This document shows, one piece after another, positions 25,508 to 35,602 of a stretch of DNA of 64,000 nt. Position numbers and translations under genes: made by a program. The DNA comes from JAYODZ01 sp965662735 (GTDB lineage: Bacteria > Pseudomonadota > Alphaproteobacteria > RS24): contig CBFIIU010000007.1 of assembly GCA_965662735.1 (NCBI GenBank), forward strand, positions 30,558-94,557, given 5' to 3'. The notes below the pieces were generated by a model, which did no database searches, had not been told where the DNA came from, and saw only the letters and a program-made list of their open reading frames with translations. How positions within the stretch are numbered: the stretch's first letter is position 1; each line of letters starts with the position of its first letter.

Positions 25508-27316
25508 TTAAGAGCCGCTGGCCTTAGGGGCGCCTTCTAATTGTTTTTCGGCGGCGGGCGCCAGGCGAATATGCAATTCACGCAATTGTTCGTTCGATGC
25601 AGGCGCCGGCGCTTTCATCATCAAATCCTCGGCCTGTTGGTTCATCGGGAACGCCACAACCTCGCGTAGATTCTCTTCCCCTGCCAATAACATCACAATG
25701 CGGTCAACACCGGGAGCAATGCCTCCATGTGGCGGCGCCCCATAGCGGAAAGCGTTGAGCATACCCCCAAAGCGGCTTTCCACCTCATCGGCTCCATATC
25801 CAGCAATTTCAAATGCTTTGAGCATGATATCAGGTTGATGGTTTCGGATGGCGCCCGATGATAATTCGATACCATTACACACGATATCATATTGATACCC
25901 CTTGATCGACAAGGGATCTTGGCTTTCCAGCGCCTCCATCCCACCTTGTGGCATGGAGAAAGGATTATGGGAGAAATCAATTTTCTTCAGCTTATCGTCA
26001 TACTCATACATCGGAAAGTCGACAATCCAACAAAACGCGAATTGATCGGCATCGATTAAGTTGAGATCCATCCCCACTTTGACCCGAGCGCGACCGGCAA
26101 AATCTGCAAAAGTTTTAGGGACACCCGCACAGAAAAAGACAGCATCTCCGTCCCCAAGGCCCAATTGGGCTTGCAGGGCTGCGGTGCGCTCTGGACCAAT
26201 ATTTTTTGCAACGGGTCCCGCACCTTCTCCATCTCGGAAGAATATGTAGCCCAAGCCCGCTTGCCCTTCGCCTTGCGCCCAATTATTCATGCGATCGCAA
26301 AACGCCCGATTACCGCCCGTGGGAGCAGGGATCGCCCAGATCTCGACCTCGGGGTCTTTCTCGATCATGCCCGCAAAAACTTTGAACCCCGAACCAGCAA
26401 AGTGGTCGGTGACGTTTTGCATCTCCAATGGGATGCGCAAATCGGGCTTGTCTGACCCATATTTACGGATGGCCTCATCATACGGAATTCTGGGGAAGCT
26501 CTGTGAAACCCGTTTTCCTTGCGCAAATTCGACGAATAGATCCCGCAAAACCGGTTCAACGGCCTGGAAAACGTCTTCTTGCGTGACAAAGCTCATTTCA
26601 ATGTCGAGCTGATAAAACTCACCCGGCGAACGATCGGCCCGCGCATCCTCATCGCGGAAACACGGTGCAATTTGAAAATAGCGATCAAAGCCGGCCACCA
26701 TGAGCAATTGCTTGAATTGTTGAGGCGCTTGCGGCAGAGCATAAAATTTTCCGGGATGCATCCGCGATGGAACCAAAAAGTCGCGTGCACCCTCTGGGCT
26801 TGACGCCGTCAAAATCGGGGTTTGGTATTCGGTGAAACCGCTATTGATCATCCGCTGGCGCAGCGACGAAATAATTTGCGACCGCAAAACAATATTGCGG
26901 TGCAAGGTCTCGCGTCGGAGATCTAAAAAACGGTAGGTGAGGCGAATATCCTCAGGATAGCTGGGCTCGCCAAACACAGGTAATGGTAGATCTTGGGCCT
27001 CAGACAGGCATTCAAGAGCGCTGATATAGACCTCAACATCGCCCGTCGCCAGATTGAGGTTGCGGGCATCTTCAGCGCGCGCGACCACGCGCCCTTCAAT
27101 CCGAATAACGCTCTCCGCACGCAACCGCTCGGCGATAGCAAAATCTTTGTTTTCGGGCTCTAAAACCAATTGGGTCAAGCCATAATGGTCGCGCAAATCG
27201 ATAAATAACAGCCCACCGTGATCACGTTTCCGGTGAACCCAGCCCGATAGCCGGACTGTTTTATCAATATCCTCTGAGCGCAAATCACCACAACGATGGG
27301 AGCGATATTCGTGCAT
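25508..27316 (-). CDS. aspS: Aspartyl-tRNA synthetase
   Basis: Class II synthetase charging tRNA-Asp. 602 residues from ATG 27316 (MHEYRSHRCGDLRSEDIDKT), the usual bacterial size; a longer in-frame start 21 codons upstream is unlike the family. The N-terminal OB-fold (about 1-105) contains VRLSGWVHRKRDHGGLLFIDLRD; the catalytic core has LTASSPEGARDF, the motif 2 region CFRDEDARADR, and motif 3 in GIAPGVDRIVMLL. A bacterial GAD insertion lies between motifs 2 and 3. The gene order aspS-rnd-ppx-ppk is common in this class. I cannot tell whether it also charges tRNA-Asn. Confidence 0.97.
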   Translation of the reverse strand: MHEYRSHRCGDLRSEDIDKTVRLSGWVHRKRDHGGLLFIDLRDHYGLTQLVLEPENKDFAIAERLRAESVIRIEGRVVARAEDARNLNLATGDVEVYISALECLSEAQDLPLPVFGEPSYPEDIRLTYRFLDLRRETLHRNIVLRSQIISSLRQRMINSGFTEYQTPILTASSPEGARDFLVPSRMHPGKFYALPQAPQQFKQLLMVAGFDRYFQIAPCFRDEDARADRSPGEFYQLDIEMSFVTQEDVFQAVEPVLRDLFVEFAQGKRVSQSFPRIPYDEAIRKYGSDKPDLRIPLEMQNVTDHFAGSGFKVFAGMIEKDPEVEIWAIPAPTGGNRAFCDRMNNWAQGEGQAGLGYIFFRDGEGAGPVAKNIGPERTAALQAQLGLGDGDAVFFCAGVPKTFADFAGRARVKVGMDLNLIDADQFAFCWIVDFPMYEYDDKLKKIDFSHNPFSMPQGGMEALESQDPLSIKGYQYDIVCNGIELSSGAIRNHQPDIMLKAFEIAGYGADEVESRFGGMLNAFRYGAPPHGGIAPGVDRIVMLLAGEENLREVVAFPMNQQAEDLMMKAPAPASNEQLRELHIRLAPAAEKQLEGAPKASGS

Positions 27317-27426
27317 GGTCAACCTCTTCAACCCGTTTGAGGGGAAAACACACCGCTTCCTGCCAAAAGTCAAGCTCAAGGCGCTAAAAAGGCGACAAGC
27401 TGCTCGGGCTCGTGTATAAGCCCAGC

Positions 27427-28578
27427 ATGGAGTTAATACGTAGCACTGAAGCGCTCGCGTCTTTGTGTCAAAGCCTCGTCACGCACCCTTACATCACGGT
27501 GGACACAGAGTTCATCCGGGAAACGACTTTTTGGCCACAGCTTTGCCTCATTCAAATCGGCTATGAAGGCTCGGGATATTTAATCGACCCTCTAGCGGAA
27601 GGGATGGATCTCAGCCCATTTTTCGAAATTTTAGCTCATCCGAAGATCGTTAAGGTGATGCACGGTTGCCGCCAAGACATTGAAATTTTCTACAAGCTGT
27701 CTGGCATTATTCCGCAGCCCTTATTTGACACCCAAATAGCCGCAATGGCCTGCGGCTTTGGCGATGCGGTGAGCTATGAAAATCTGATCCGCAAAACGGT
27801 CAATGTGCGCATTGATAAGGGACCACGATTTACCGATTGGAGCCGCCGCCCCTTAACCGACGCGCAATTAACTTACGCCTTAAGTGACGTAACGCATTTG
27901 TGCAAAGCCTATACGCATTTACAAGAGATGCTAGCGCTCAAAGATCGGATGCATTGGCTCGAAGAAGAAATGTCGGTTCTCATTAATCCGGAAACCTACG
28001 CTCAATCGCCTGATCAAGCCTGGCGTCGCCTCAAAATGGTCGATAAACGCTCCCGTGTCTTGGGGGTATTGGTCGCGGTCGCCGAATGGCGCGAACAGCT
28101 CGCACAAGAGCGCGATGTTCCGAGAAGTCGAATTCTCAAAGACGAGGCCATTCGAGAAATTGCCCTACAAGGCCCGCGCGATGTGGCCGCCCTATCCCGC
28201 CTGCGCTCGATTCCCAAAGGCTTTGAAAATAGTCGTCAATCGACAGACTTATTGGCCGCGATTGAGCGTGGATTAGCGGCCGACCCCAGCGAACTCCCCA
28301 AAATTCAGCAACCGGCTGATAACCGGCCGGGCATCGGGCCGCTTGTTGAACTCCTCAAAGTTTTGCTCAAGCAAAGATGCGACGCGTGCGATGTTGCTCC
28401 AAAATTGATCGCAAATGTCTCTGACCTTGAACGTATCGCCAGTGATGACGCCCCCAATGTGGCCGCCCTCAAAGGTTGGCGACACGAAGTCTTTGGTCAA
28501 TATGCCATTGATCTTAAATCGGGAAAATTAGCTCTCGCCTGCGAGGAGGATCGGGTGATCTTAATTCGTCAGAATTGA
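27427..28578 (+). CDS. rnd: Ribonuclease D
   Basis: 3'-to-5' exoribonuclease that trims tRNA precursors. 383 residues from ATG 27427; a GTG five codons upstream is an alternative, and neither has a clear ribosome binding site. The DEDD catalytic motifs are complete: Asp26 and Glu28 in TVDTEF, HGCRQDIEIFY, and YALSDVTHL with the Tyr and Asp of motif III. An HRDC domain follows (about 205-285), with further helical C-terminal sequence. It diverges from aspS and converges with ppx with a 20-bp gap. Confidence 0.95.
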   Translation: MELIRSTEALASLCQSLVTHPYITVDTEFIRETTFWPQLCLIQIGYEGSGYLIDPLAEGMDLSPFFEILAHPKIVKVMHGCRQDIEIFYKLSGIIPQPLFDTQIAAMACGFGDAVSYENLIRKTVNVRIDKGPRFTDWSRRPLTDAQLTYALSDVTHLCKAYTHLQEMLALKDRMHWLEEEMSVLINPETYAQSPDQAWRRLKMVDKRSRVLGVLVAVAEWREQLAQERDVPRSRILKDEAIREIALQGPRDVAALSRLRSIPKGFENSRQSTDLLAAIERGLAADPSELPKIQQPADNRPGIGPLVELLKVLLKQRCDACDVAPKLIANVSDLERIASDDAPNVAALKGWRHEVFGQYAIDLKSGKLALACEEDRVILIRQN

Positions 28579-28598
28579 TCGCGCGCGCTTTACACACA

Positions 28599-30125
28599 TT
28601 ATCGACGAATTTCAGCCTGAAGCCCCATCGCTTGGCTCAACTTGGCCAGACGGTTTTCAATAATAGGCGCGTATAGATCTTGCCGCGTATGGCGCATATC
28701 GAGCACCAAGCGGTTACCTTTTCGTTTCAAGCTCGTCTGTTTCAAAATACCTGGTAAAGACGCCGATAGTGAGTGAGCCAATCGGAAGGCTAGACCCAAC
28801 ATCTTACCCAGCCGCGCCGCCTCGGCATGCATCGGTAAATGACCCAAAATGATGGGGTCTTCATTGATCTCATGGCGATAGGCCAACGCATAGGCCATGA
28901 GCAGGCGGCCGCGGTGACATATCCCATTAAAAGGCGCCTTCAGCACCAAGCCAGAGGCGAGTTCAGCGCGAGAATTGGGGTGCATCGACCAAGCAATATC
29001 CGATACCAAACAGGCCGCGACACGGTAGCGATCATTATCGGGGCTCTGATCACTTTCTGAAAAAATGTGATCCGTCCACATGCTCAATTCATGCCCATAG
29101 TCAGCGGACTTACACATGCGTTCGGCCATTTCCTCACACGCCAAAAGCAACGGATCAACGGCGCGGTCTTTATCCTTAAGCATGCTGAACAAAACGCCCT
29201 CGCGAACACCTGTCGAGGACACAATCAGGCTCTCTGGTGCTGCAAAATCACATAAAATGCGCAGAATTTTTGCCGCCACCGGCAAGGCTTCGCGCCGCGA
29301 CCGAGAGGCCTGCGTGAGATCAAATGTATTCTGCTTTTCCGCCTTAGCCATTGACGTCAAAAATGCTTTTATGTCGCCTGATGTCGGCACACGATATTGA
29401 TGCAAGACGTCGAGCTCATAGCCAATATGGGCCATGTGAACGCGCATCAGATTGCGCCATGCCCCGCCCACCATATAAAGAGGCTGGTCTCGAACCTCGC
29501 TAAGCCAGTCAACCTCCTTCAAATGCGCCTTAATCATCGATGACATTTTCGACGGGTTCGTCCGACATGTTTCTGAAACAGTAAGAACCCCCAATGGCAA
29601 GGTCGTCGACTTCACCACCTCACTATTTTCGACATGCGCGAGCTCGAGGCTTCCTCCCCCGAGATCGGCCACTAAGCCATGCACGTGAGGAATGGCGTGC
29701 ATCACGCCGCGTGCCGATAATTGGGCTTCCTCCTCGCCAGCAAGAACCCGCACCGGCGCTTTTAGGATTTTCTCCGCCGCCAATGTGAATGCTTCTCGAT
29801 TTTCCGCATCGCGCACCGCGGCAGTTGCAAAAACCGCGAGCTTCTTAATGCCAAGCTGATCAGCAATGGCCCGAAACCGCGAAAACGTGGCCATAGCGTG
29901 GGTATAATAGGCCCCCTCAATTCGCCCAGTCGCAGTGACGCTAATCCCGAGACGGCAAAAGGCCCGTTCATTGAATATCGGCAAGGGCGTCCGTGTTGAC
30001 CCACTATAGCCCACCAAACGCACAGAGTTCGATCCAATGTCCAACACGCCGATCGGAGATTGGGGATTTACCGGCCCAATCCGCCTTAAAATGCGGGCCA
30101 GCCGAGCCGTCCTTGATTTACGCAT
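28599..30125 (-). CDS. ppx: Ppx/GppA family phosphatase (exopolyphosphatase)
   Basis: Likely releases phosphate from inorganic polyphosphate, and perhaps from pppGpp. 508 residues. The ASKHA fold shows its phosphate-1 loop in VLDIGSNSVRLVGY (about 26-39) and its phosphate-2 loop in VADLGGGSLELAHV. The first half holds the catalytic domain; the C-terminal half is an HD-like helical region. It lies 45 bp downstream of ppk, so the synthesis and breakdown enzymes are paired. Exopolyphosphatase is favoured over GppA by this pairing only. Confidence 0.93.
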   Translation of the reverse strand: MRKSRTARLARILRRIGPVNPQSPIGVLDIGSNSVRLVGYSGSTRTPLPIFNERAFCRLGISVTATGRIEGAYYTHAMATFSRFRAIADQLGIKKLAVFATAAVRDAENREAFTLAAEKILKAPVRVLAGEEEAQLSARGVMHAIPHVHGLVADLGGGSLELAHVENSEVVKSTTLPLGVLTVSETCRTNPSKMSSMIKAHLKEVDWLSEVRDQPLYMVGGAWRNLMRVHMAHIGYELDVLHQYRVPTSGDIKAFLTSMAKAEKQNTFDLTQASRSRREALPVAAKILRILCDFAAPESLIVSSTGVREGVLFSMLKDKDRAVDPLLLACEEMAERMCKSADYGHELSMWTDHIFSESDQSPDNDRYRVAACLVSDIAWSMHPNSRAELASGLVLKAPFNGICHRGRLLMAYALAYRHEINEDPIILGHLPMHAEAARLGKMLGLAFRLAHSLSASLPGILKQTSLKRKGNRLVLDMRHTRQDLYAPIIENRLAKLSQAMGLQAEIRR

Positions 30126-30170
30126 TATGATTTTCCCGATCTTGTGATTTTCTGGTCAGCCGCGCTGCCA

Positions 30171-32357
30171 TCACTCCTCATTGAGCTTCATCACATTTGA
30201 GGCCCCGACTGGTCCACCTTGCCCTGACAAACTCGGATTAGTCATGAAATAATTATGTGCATTGACGACTTCCTCTGCCTCAGTGGGAACATATCTCTGA
30301 TAGCTTCCATCGCTTTGCATATACCAACTTTGCTGATTATCTGCCAAATTAGTGAGCATGATCTGATCCATGACTTGGGCATGAGTGGTTTTGTTAAGCA
30401 CAGGCACCAAAACCTCGACCCGACGATCTAAATTTCGCGGCATCCAGTCGGCCGATGATATATACACATGCGCTGTTTCCGAGGGAAGACCCGCACCATT
30501 CCCAAAACAGACAATACGCGAATGCTCCAAAAAGCGTCCGACAATACTCTTAACGCGTATATTCTCCGATAAACCCTCGACGCCGGGTCGCAAGCAGCAA
30601 ATCCCCCGAATCACGAGATTAATTTTAACCCCCGCTTCAGAAGCGCCATACAGAGCGTCAATAATGTGAGGGTCAACCAGCGAATTCATCTTTGCCCAAA
30701 TCGCGGCAGGCCGGCCCGCTCGGGCATGCTCAATTTCAGCTTCGATATGGCTCATCAGACGTTCACGCAGATTAACAGGCGACATCGCCAATTCTTGCAA
30801 ATGAGCAGGCTCGGCATAGCCCGTGAAATAATTGAAAACTTGCTGCGTATCACGGGCGATCGCCTGATCGCAGGTAAACAGGGAGAGGTCTGTATACACG
30901 CGAGCGGTTTGCGGATGATAATTGCCAGTGCCGAGATGCACATAGGAGCGCAAATGGGTGCCCTCACGACGAACCACCACACTGACCTTGGCATGCGTTT
31001 TCAGCTCAAAAAACCCAAACACCACCTGCACGCCTGCCCGTTCGAGATCACGGGATAGGCGAATATTGATGGCCTCGTCAAAACGGGCTTTCAGCTCAAC
31101 CAGCGCCGTCACGGATTTACCGGCCTCCGCGGCCTCAATCAGGGCAGCAACGATCGGGCTATTTTCCGAAGTCCGATATAAGGTCTGCTTAATCGCGATC
31201 ACATTCGGGTCGCGCGCGGCTTGCCGCACAAACTGAACAACCACATCAAAGCTCTCATAGGGATGGTGAACGATGATATCTTTTTGACTGATCGCCGCAA
31301 AACAGTCGCCGCCAAATTGGCGAATGCGCTCTGGAAATCTTGCCGTATAGGGCTGAAATTTTAAATGCGATGGACCAGCATCACAAATTTCTGATACTTG
31401 CGATAAGCCTAACAAGCCATCGACCGAGACCACACGGTCATCCCCCACTTCCATTTCATCAGCAATCAATTTTCGCAAACTGGGCGGCATCTCTTGATCC
31501 ACTTTGAGCCGGATGACAATGCCGCGGCGACGGCGCTTCAAAGCGGTTTCGAACAAGCTCACCAGGTCTTCCGCTTCCTCTGCAACCTCAATGTCACTAT
31601 CGCGAATAATTTTAAAGGCCCCTTTGCTCAAAACGTCATAGCCCGGAAAAATGCGATCGACCAACATAGAGACGACAGTCTCGATGGGGACAAAACTATG
31701 GGCGCCGCCGCCCAAATTTTCAGGCAATAGAATAAAACGGCTCAGTTGCTGAGGAATGGTTAAAAGCGCATTCATCGACTGCCCATCGCTCCGACGCATT
31801 AATTGCAACGCCAGCCCAAAACCAAGATTGGGGATGAAGGGAAATGGATGCGCCGGGTCAATTGCCAGCGGCGTGAGCACTGGCATGATGTAATCTAAAA
31901 AATATTCCTCGAGCCAAGCCCGTTGTGACGCAGACAGCCCATTGGCATCTAAAATATTGACGCCTTGATCGGCTAAGTCGGATCGGATTTGGCGCCAGGC
32001 CTGTTGCTGATCAACGATCAATTGATTAGCGCGCTCAACAACAGCCGTTAACTGCTCACGTGGTGTCATCCCATCTTGGCTATGCGCATCGACGCCCGCA
32101 TTAACCTGCCCCACCAAACCCGCGACACGAACCATAAAAAATTCGTCGAGGTTGCTGGCTGAGATCGAGAGAAATCGCAATCTCTCCAAAATCGGGTGGT
32201 TAGTATTATTAGCCTCTTCAAAAACCCGCTGGTTAAAGGCCAACCAAGATAATTCGCGATTTATAAAGCGCTCTTTTCTTGAAAAATTGCGCACAATCTC
32301 GGATGCTTCCAAGGAGGTGCGTTTCTTCTTTTCAGGATGATTTATTCGATAGGGCAC
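30171..32357 (-). CDS. ppk: Polyphosphate kinase 1
   Basis: Makes long-chain polyphosphate from ATP, reversibly, at the membrane. 728 residues. The N-terminal domain has ERFINRELSWLAFNQRVFEE; the catalytic core has the phosphorylated His in YVHLGTGNYH and a second active-site His in FLEHSRIVCFGNG. The start appears to be GTG 32357; family members vary here. The 163 bp between it and hdaA hold no gene that I can see. ppx is immediately downstream. Confidence 0.96.
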   Translation of the reverse strand: MPYRINHPEKKKRTSLEASEIVRNFSRKERFINRELSWLAFNQRVFEEANNTNHPILERLRFLSISASNLDEFFMVRVAGLVGQVNAGVDAHSQDGMTPREQLTAVVERANQLIVDQQQAWRQIRSDLADQGVNILDANGLSASQRAWLEEYFLDYIMPVLTPLAIDPAHPFPFIPNLGFGLALQLMRRSDGQSMNALLTIPQQLSRFILLPENLGGGAHSFVPIETVVSMLVDRIFPGYDVLSKGAFKIIRDSDIEVAEEAEDLVSLFETALKRRRRGIVIRLKVDQEMPPSLRKLIADEMEVGDDRVVSVDGLLGLSQVSEICDAGPSHLKFQPYTARFPERIRQFGGDCFAAISQKDIIVHHPYESFDVVVQFVRQAARDPNVIAIKQTLYRTSENSPIVAALIEAAEAGKSVTALVELKARFDEAINIRLSRDLERAGVQVVFGFFELKTHAKVSVVVRREGTHLRSYVHLGTGNYHPQTARVYTDLSLFTCDQAIARDTQQVFNYFTGYAEPAHLQELAMSPVNLRERLMSHIEAEIEHARAGRPAAIWAKMNSLVDPHIIDALYGASEAGVKINLVIRGICCLRPGVEGLSENIRVKSIVGRFLEHSRIVCFGNGAGLPSETAHVYISSADWMPRNLDRRVEVLVPVLNKTTHAQVMDQIMLTNLADNQQSWYMQSDGSYQRYVPTEAEEVVNAHNYFMTNPSLSGQGGPVGASNVMKLNEE

Positions 32358-32520
32358 GAATTTTTTCCGTTCAATTTACTCTAAATGACGATTTTGATAC
32401 CGCAAGAGCGCCAAGATGGACCTAAATCTCTCAGGCGGGAACCCTCTATTTCACAAGCATATGTCACTTTTATGAACTTTGTGAAGACGCATAAAAGCCC
32501 TGTGCTGCAGGAGACCTCCC

Positions 32521-33201
32521 TCACGAAATCACCCCCTGCATCGCATTAAGCGTGTCGGCGGCCAGCCGGCGTGTAATCGGCCGTTTTTCATTTAAACTGC
32601 GTCGATCAAGCTCCTCACATAGAAGTACGACTGCATCACACCGCCGCTCAATTCGCGTCACGATGTAGTCGAGCGTCTCTCGATCAATTTGCAATTGCCG
32701 ATCGCGCATCAATTTGGCCAGCAACCCTCCGAGCAAGGCGTCGTCGGGGGCGCCCAATAGCACATGCGGCACCGCAAATAAGCGCGATTTCAAATCTGCC
32801 GTCTTAATCGACAATTCGGAGACGGCCAGCTGGCTGGTCATTAAGATCGGAAAGCCGTCATGGCGCGCTGCATTGATCAGATGAAACAAAGCCTCCTCAT
32901 TTTCCGGCGTAATTTGCTCGAGACCCTCAATAATAACCGCTGAGGCCTGATCAATCAGTTGCGCTAAATGAAGCGAAAGGTCTGACAGAGAAACTTGGCG
33001 TGCGTGCGCGCGTGAGCTCCACACAGCCGCCAGATGCGACTTACCGCTCGCCGCAGCACCCACAATGAGGGCGCTACACTCTCGCCAATTTGGCCATTCA
33101 TCAATCAGCGCAACAGCTTCGGCATTACAGCTCGACACTAAAAAACTGTCGCGATCAAGCGCCGTACGATGCGGTAGATTTAGCGATAATTGCTCAGCCA
33201 T
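32521..33201 (-). CDS. hdaA: Hda-type DnaA regulator (HdaA)
   Basis: Small AAA+ relative of DnaA that, with the sliding clamp, promotes hydrolysis of DnaA-bound ATP to block re-initiation. 226 residues. The N-terminus MAEQLSLNLPHR carries a clamp-binding motif (QLSLNLP), the hallmark of Hda. The Walker A region is VGAAASGKSHLA (about 49-60). The Walker B position is VIIEGLEQI, lacking the usual acidic pair, a divergence often seen in HdaA. There is no DnaA-like DNA-binding domain IV. Gene context DUF2066-hdaA-ppk is conserved in alphaproteobacteria. Confidence 0.9.
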   Translation of the reverse strand: MAEQLSLNLPHRTALDRDSFLVSSCNAEAVALIDEWPNWRECSALIVGAAASGKSHLAAVWSSRAHARQVSLSDLSLHLAQLIDQASAVIIEGLEQITPENEEALFHLINAARHDGFPILMTSQLAVSELSIKTADLKSRLFAVPHVLLGAPDDALLGGLLAKLMRDRQLQIDRETLDYIVTRIERRCDAVVLLCEELDRRSLNEKRPITRRLAADTLNAMQGVIS

Positions 33202-33254
33202 CCCAGTCTCACAAAACGCCTAAGATCCTAAAGTCATCCTGTGCCAATTGCGGA

Positions 33255-34373
33255 TCAGTTCAGCACGACCAACCGATAGCCCTGGAAACCAGGAGACAGG
33301 CGCAGGCCTTTTTGCTCCAAATTCCGTGACAATTGGTCGAGTGTTCCCACAAAATCAACCGAGATTTCGGCATGGCGATGCGACAAGGCCTTGATCCGAA
33401 CATTTCGAATAAGATCCGTATCTGATAATTTTTTCTGAATGGCCCGCCACTCTTCGGCGCCATGAAAGCCAGCATCCGCAATAAGCTGGGTTTGGTTGTC
33501 GGATACCACGGCTGTGGTTCGCTTCCATTGATCCGCCCAAATCTGCATCAAATCTTGCACCGCTTTGCGGGCCAAACTGACATGATCTTCCTGACCCGAA
33601 TAGCTGTACACATCGACTTTTGTAATATCAGGCCCGTAGCTATACACGGTCACGCCCAATTGGCCATCAATATCGGCCAAGGCATGGACGACATAAGCCG
33701 TATCGACGTCGTAACGCATTTTCAACAAATCGATCTTAAGGCGATTGCCGGCCAAGACGTCCTCAGCGGGCGAGTCGATGGCTTCGCTGACATCGCCCAT
33801 TGGCAACACCATTGGCGTTAAGCTGTTCTCAAGGTCATAGTGCATCCATTCGGCGCGCCACCAATTTTCGCTCCATAAGGTTGCCCCATTGCGATCTTCC
33901 ATCACCGGCAATAAAAGCGCTGGCCGCGATTGAATTTCGGAAATCGGGACATCCAAGTCATGCATCAAGGCACGCACGCTATCCGCTTTAAAACTAATCG
34001 ACAGCTCGGCCACATAGCGACGTGGGCTGGTCTTTTCATCATTGACCCTGAACCCTTTGAGATAGCTGTCAATATTTAACGATCCCACATCCGGCAAGCG
34101 TTGCCAGTACATGCGAGGGGCCAAACGTCGCAAAATTGTTTCAAGGGCTTGGCGTTGACCTATCAAAAGCGCCTCGGCCCGCGCATCCGAAGATGTCCGC
34201 GAGGTGACATCAACTTGAACATTATCGACGGCAAACACATCCCCCGCTCGAGCCTGATCTGTTGCCGAAACAACCAACATCCCGATCCCAAGAAGGGTCA
34301 GGGCGATAAACCTCAAGATTTTTTGGAACCCTTGCTCAATCGAACTCGGATCATTTTGCACGTAACTTATCAT
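33255..34373 (-). CDS. DUF2066 domain-containing exported protein
   Basis: 372 residues. A hydrophobic signal or anchor (about 24-42, FIALTLLGIGMLVVSATD) precedes the DUF2066 region, beginning VFAVDNVQVDVTSRTSSDAR with RRLAPRMYW typical of the family. The function is unknown; the protein should be periplasmic. It is upstream of hdaA by 53 bp and diverges from purM, the order purN-purM then DUF2066-hdaA-ppk often found in this class. Confidence 0.86.
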   Translation of the reverse strand: MISYVQNDPSSIEQGFQKILRFIALTLLGIGMLVVSATDQARAGDVFAVDNVQVDVTSRTSSDARAEALLIGQRQALETILRRLAPRMYWQRLPDVGSLNIDSYLKGFRVNDEKTSPRRYVAELSISFKADSVRALMHDLDVPISEIQSRPALLLPVMEDRNGATLWSENWWRAEWMHYDLENSLTPMVLPMGDVSEAIDSPAEDVLAGNRLKIDLLKMRYDVDTAYVVHALADIDGQLGVTVYSYGPDITKVDVYSYSGQEDHVSLARKAVQDLMQIWADQWKRTTAVVSDNQTQLIADAGFHGAEEWRAIQKKLSDTDLIRNVRIKALSHRHAEISVDFVGTLDQLSRNLEQKGLRLSPGFQGYRLVVLN

Positions 34374-34492
34374 GGCCTCGGTTTAGCACGAGTTTTCAAA
34401 CTGCGCACAGGATAATGTGAACAATTCACGGGTCGAGATCAGATTATGGGTTACATCGGAGGCGCATCTGGTTATTTTGAGCGACGCTCTCA

Positions 34493-34508
34493 CCGTCATG
34501 GGTGACGG
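34493..34508 (+). promoter_or_regulatory. Small inverted repeat in the purM leader
   Basis: CCGTCA (34493-34498) and TGACGG (34503-34508) form a perfect 6-bp stem around TGGG, 30 bases before the purM start. It may be an mRNA hairpin or an operator. No match to a known purine regulator is claimed. Confidence 0.35.
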
Positions 34509-34537
34509 CGGAATTATGATAATGGAGAGCATCCGGC

Positions 34538-35602
34538 GTGTCGTCCGATAAACCAATCACTTATGCTGATAGCGGCGTTGATATTGATGCGGGAAATGCA
34601 TTGGTTCGCGCCATTGGTCCGCTCGCCCGAAAAACCGCTCGGCCCGGCTCAGATAGTGGCCTTGGCGGTTTTGGCGGCTTATTCGATTTAGCGGCGTGTC
34701 ACTTCAAAGATCCGGTTTTGGTCGCCTGCAATGATGGTGTCGGCACGAAAGTGAAAATCGCTATTGAAGCAGATCAGCACACAACAATCGGAATTGATCT
34801 GGTTGCGATGAGTGTGAATGATCTGATTGTTCAGGGGGCTGAACCCCTGTTTTTTCTAGATTATTTTGCAACATCGCGTCTCGACATTGACACCGCCCAG
34901 GCGGTGATTGCGGGCATTGCTGAGGGGTGCATTCAGGCGGGATGTGCGCTCATTGGGGGCGAAACCGCCGAAATGCCGGGCCTTTATGCGCCCAAAGATT
35001 ATGACCTTGCGGGGTTTGCCGTTGGCGCCGTCGAACGCGATGCGATCTTACCCCGCCCGGACATGCAGGTGGGCGATATTATTCTAGGATTGGCCTCGGA
35101 TGGCATTCATTCCAATGGGTACTCGCTGGTGCGCCGCCTCGTCGAAAAATCCGGTCTGTCCTGGAGCGACCCCGCCCCCTTTCAGCCCGAAACATCACTT
35201 GCCGAAGCCTTGCTGACGCCCACGCGTATTTACGTGAAATCGATCTTAGCTGCGTTAAAGCAGGGCCAGCCCATTAAAGGGCTCGCGCATATTACGGGCG
35301 GCGGACTGACCGAGAATATCCCCCGCGTGTTACCTGAACATTTAACGGCGGAGATCGACCTCAACCGCTGGTCTCTCCCTGACACTTTTCGCTGGTTGCA
35401 AGCCACCGCGCATCTTGATGATGAGGAGCTTCTCAAGACATTTAACTGCGGCATAGGGATGGCCGTGATTGTGCCTGCAGATCATGCCGATGCCATCCAA
35501 ACAGCCTTAACCCAAGCCGGCGAAACTGTCGTTCAGATCGGGTCTCTCGCCGCAAGAAGTGAGCCGGACCGGCCTATCTCCTTCGCGAATAAGTGGAAAT
35601 GA
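34538..35602 (+). CDS. purM: Phosphoribosylformylglycinamidine cyclo-ligase (AIR synthetase)
   Basis: Fifth step of de novo purine synthesis: ATP-driven ring closure of FGAM to AIR. 354 residues from GTG 34538 with GGAG about ten bases upstream. Motifs include YADSGVDIDAGNALV at the N-terminus, DGVGTKVKIA, MSVNDLIVQGAEPLFFLDYF, IGGETAEMPGLY and ASDGIHSNGYSL. It overlaps purN by four bases (ATGA), so translation is coupled. It diverges from DUF2066. Confidence 0.97.
   Translation: MSSDKPITYADSGVDIDAGNALVRAIGPLARKTARPGSDSGLGGFGGLFDLAACHFKDPVLVACNDGVGTKVKIAIEADQHTTIGIDLVAMSVNDLIVQGAEPLFFLDYFATSRLDIDTAQAVIAGIAEGCIQAGCALIGGETAEMPGLYAPKDYDLAGFAVGAVERDAILPRPDMQVGDIILGLASDGIHSNGYSLVRRLVEKSGLSWSDPAPFQPETSLAEALLTPTRIYVKSILAALKQGQPIKGLAHITGGGLTENIPRVLPEHLTAEIDLNRWSLPDTFRWLQATAHLDDEELLKTFNCGIGMAVIVPADHADAIQTALTQAGETVVQIGSLAARSEPDRPISFANKWK

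Noticed and set aside
34441..34537. Known purine riboswitch or purR box before purM
   Set aside because: Only a 6-bp stem is visible; no purine-aptamer core or defined operator could be recognised.
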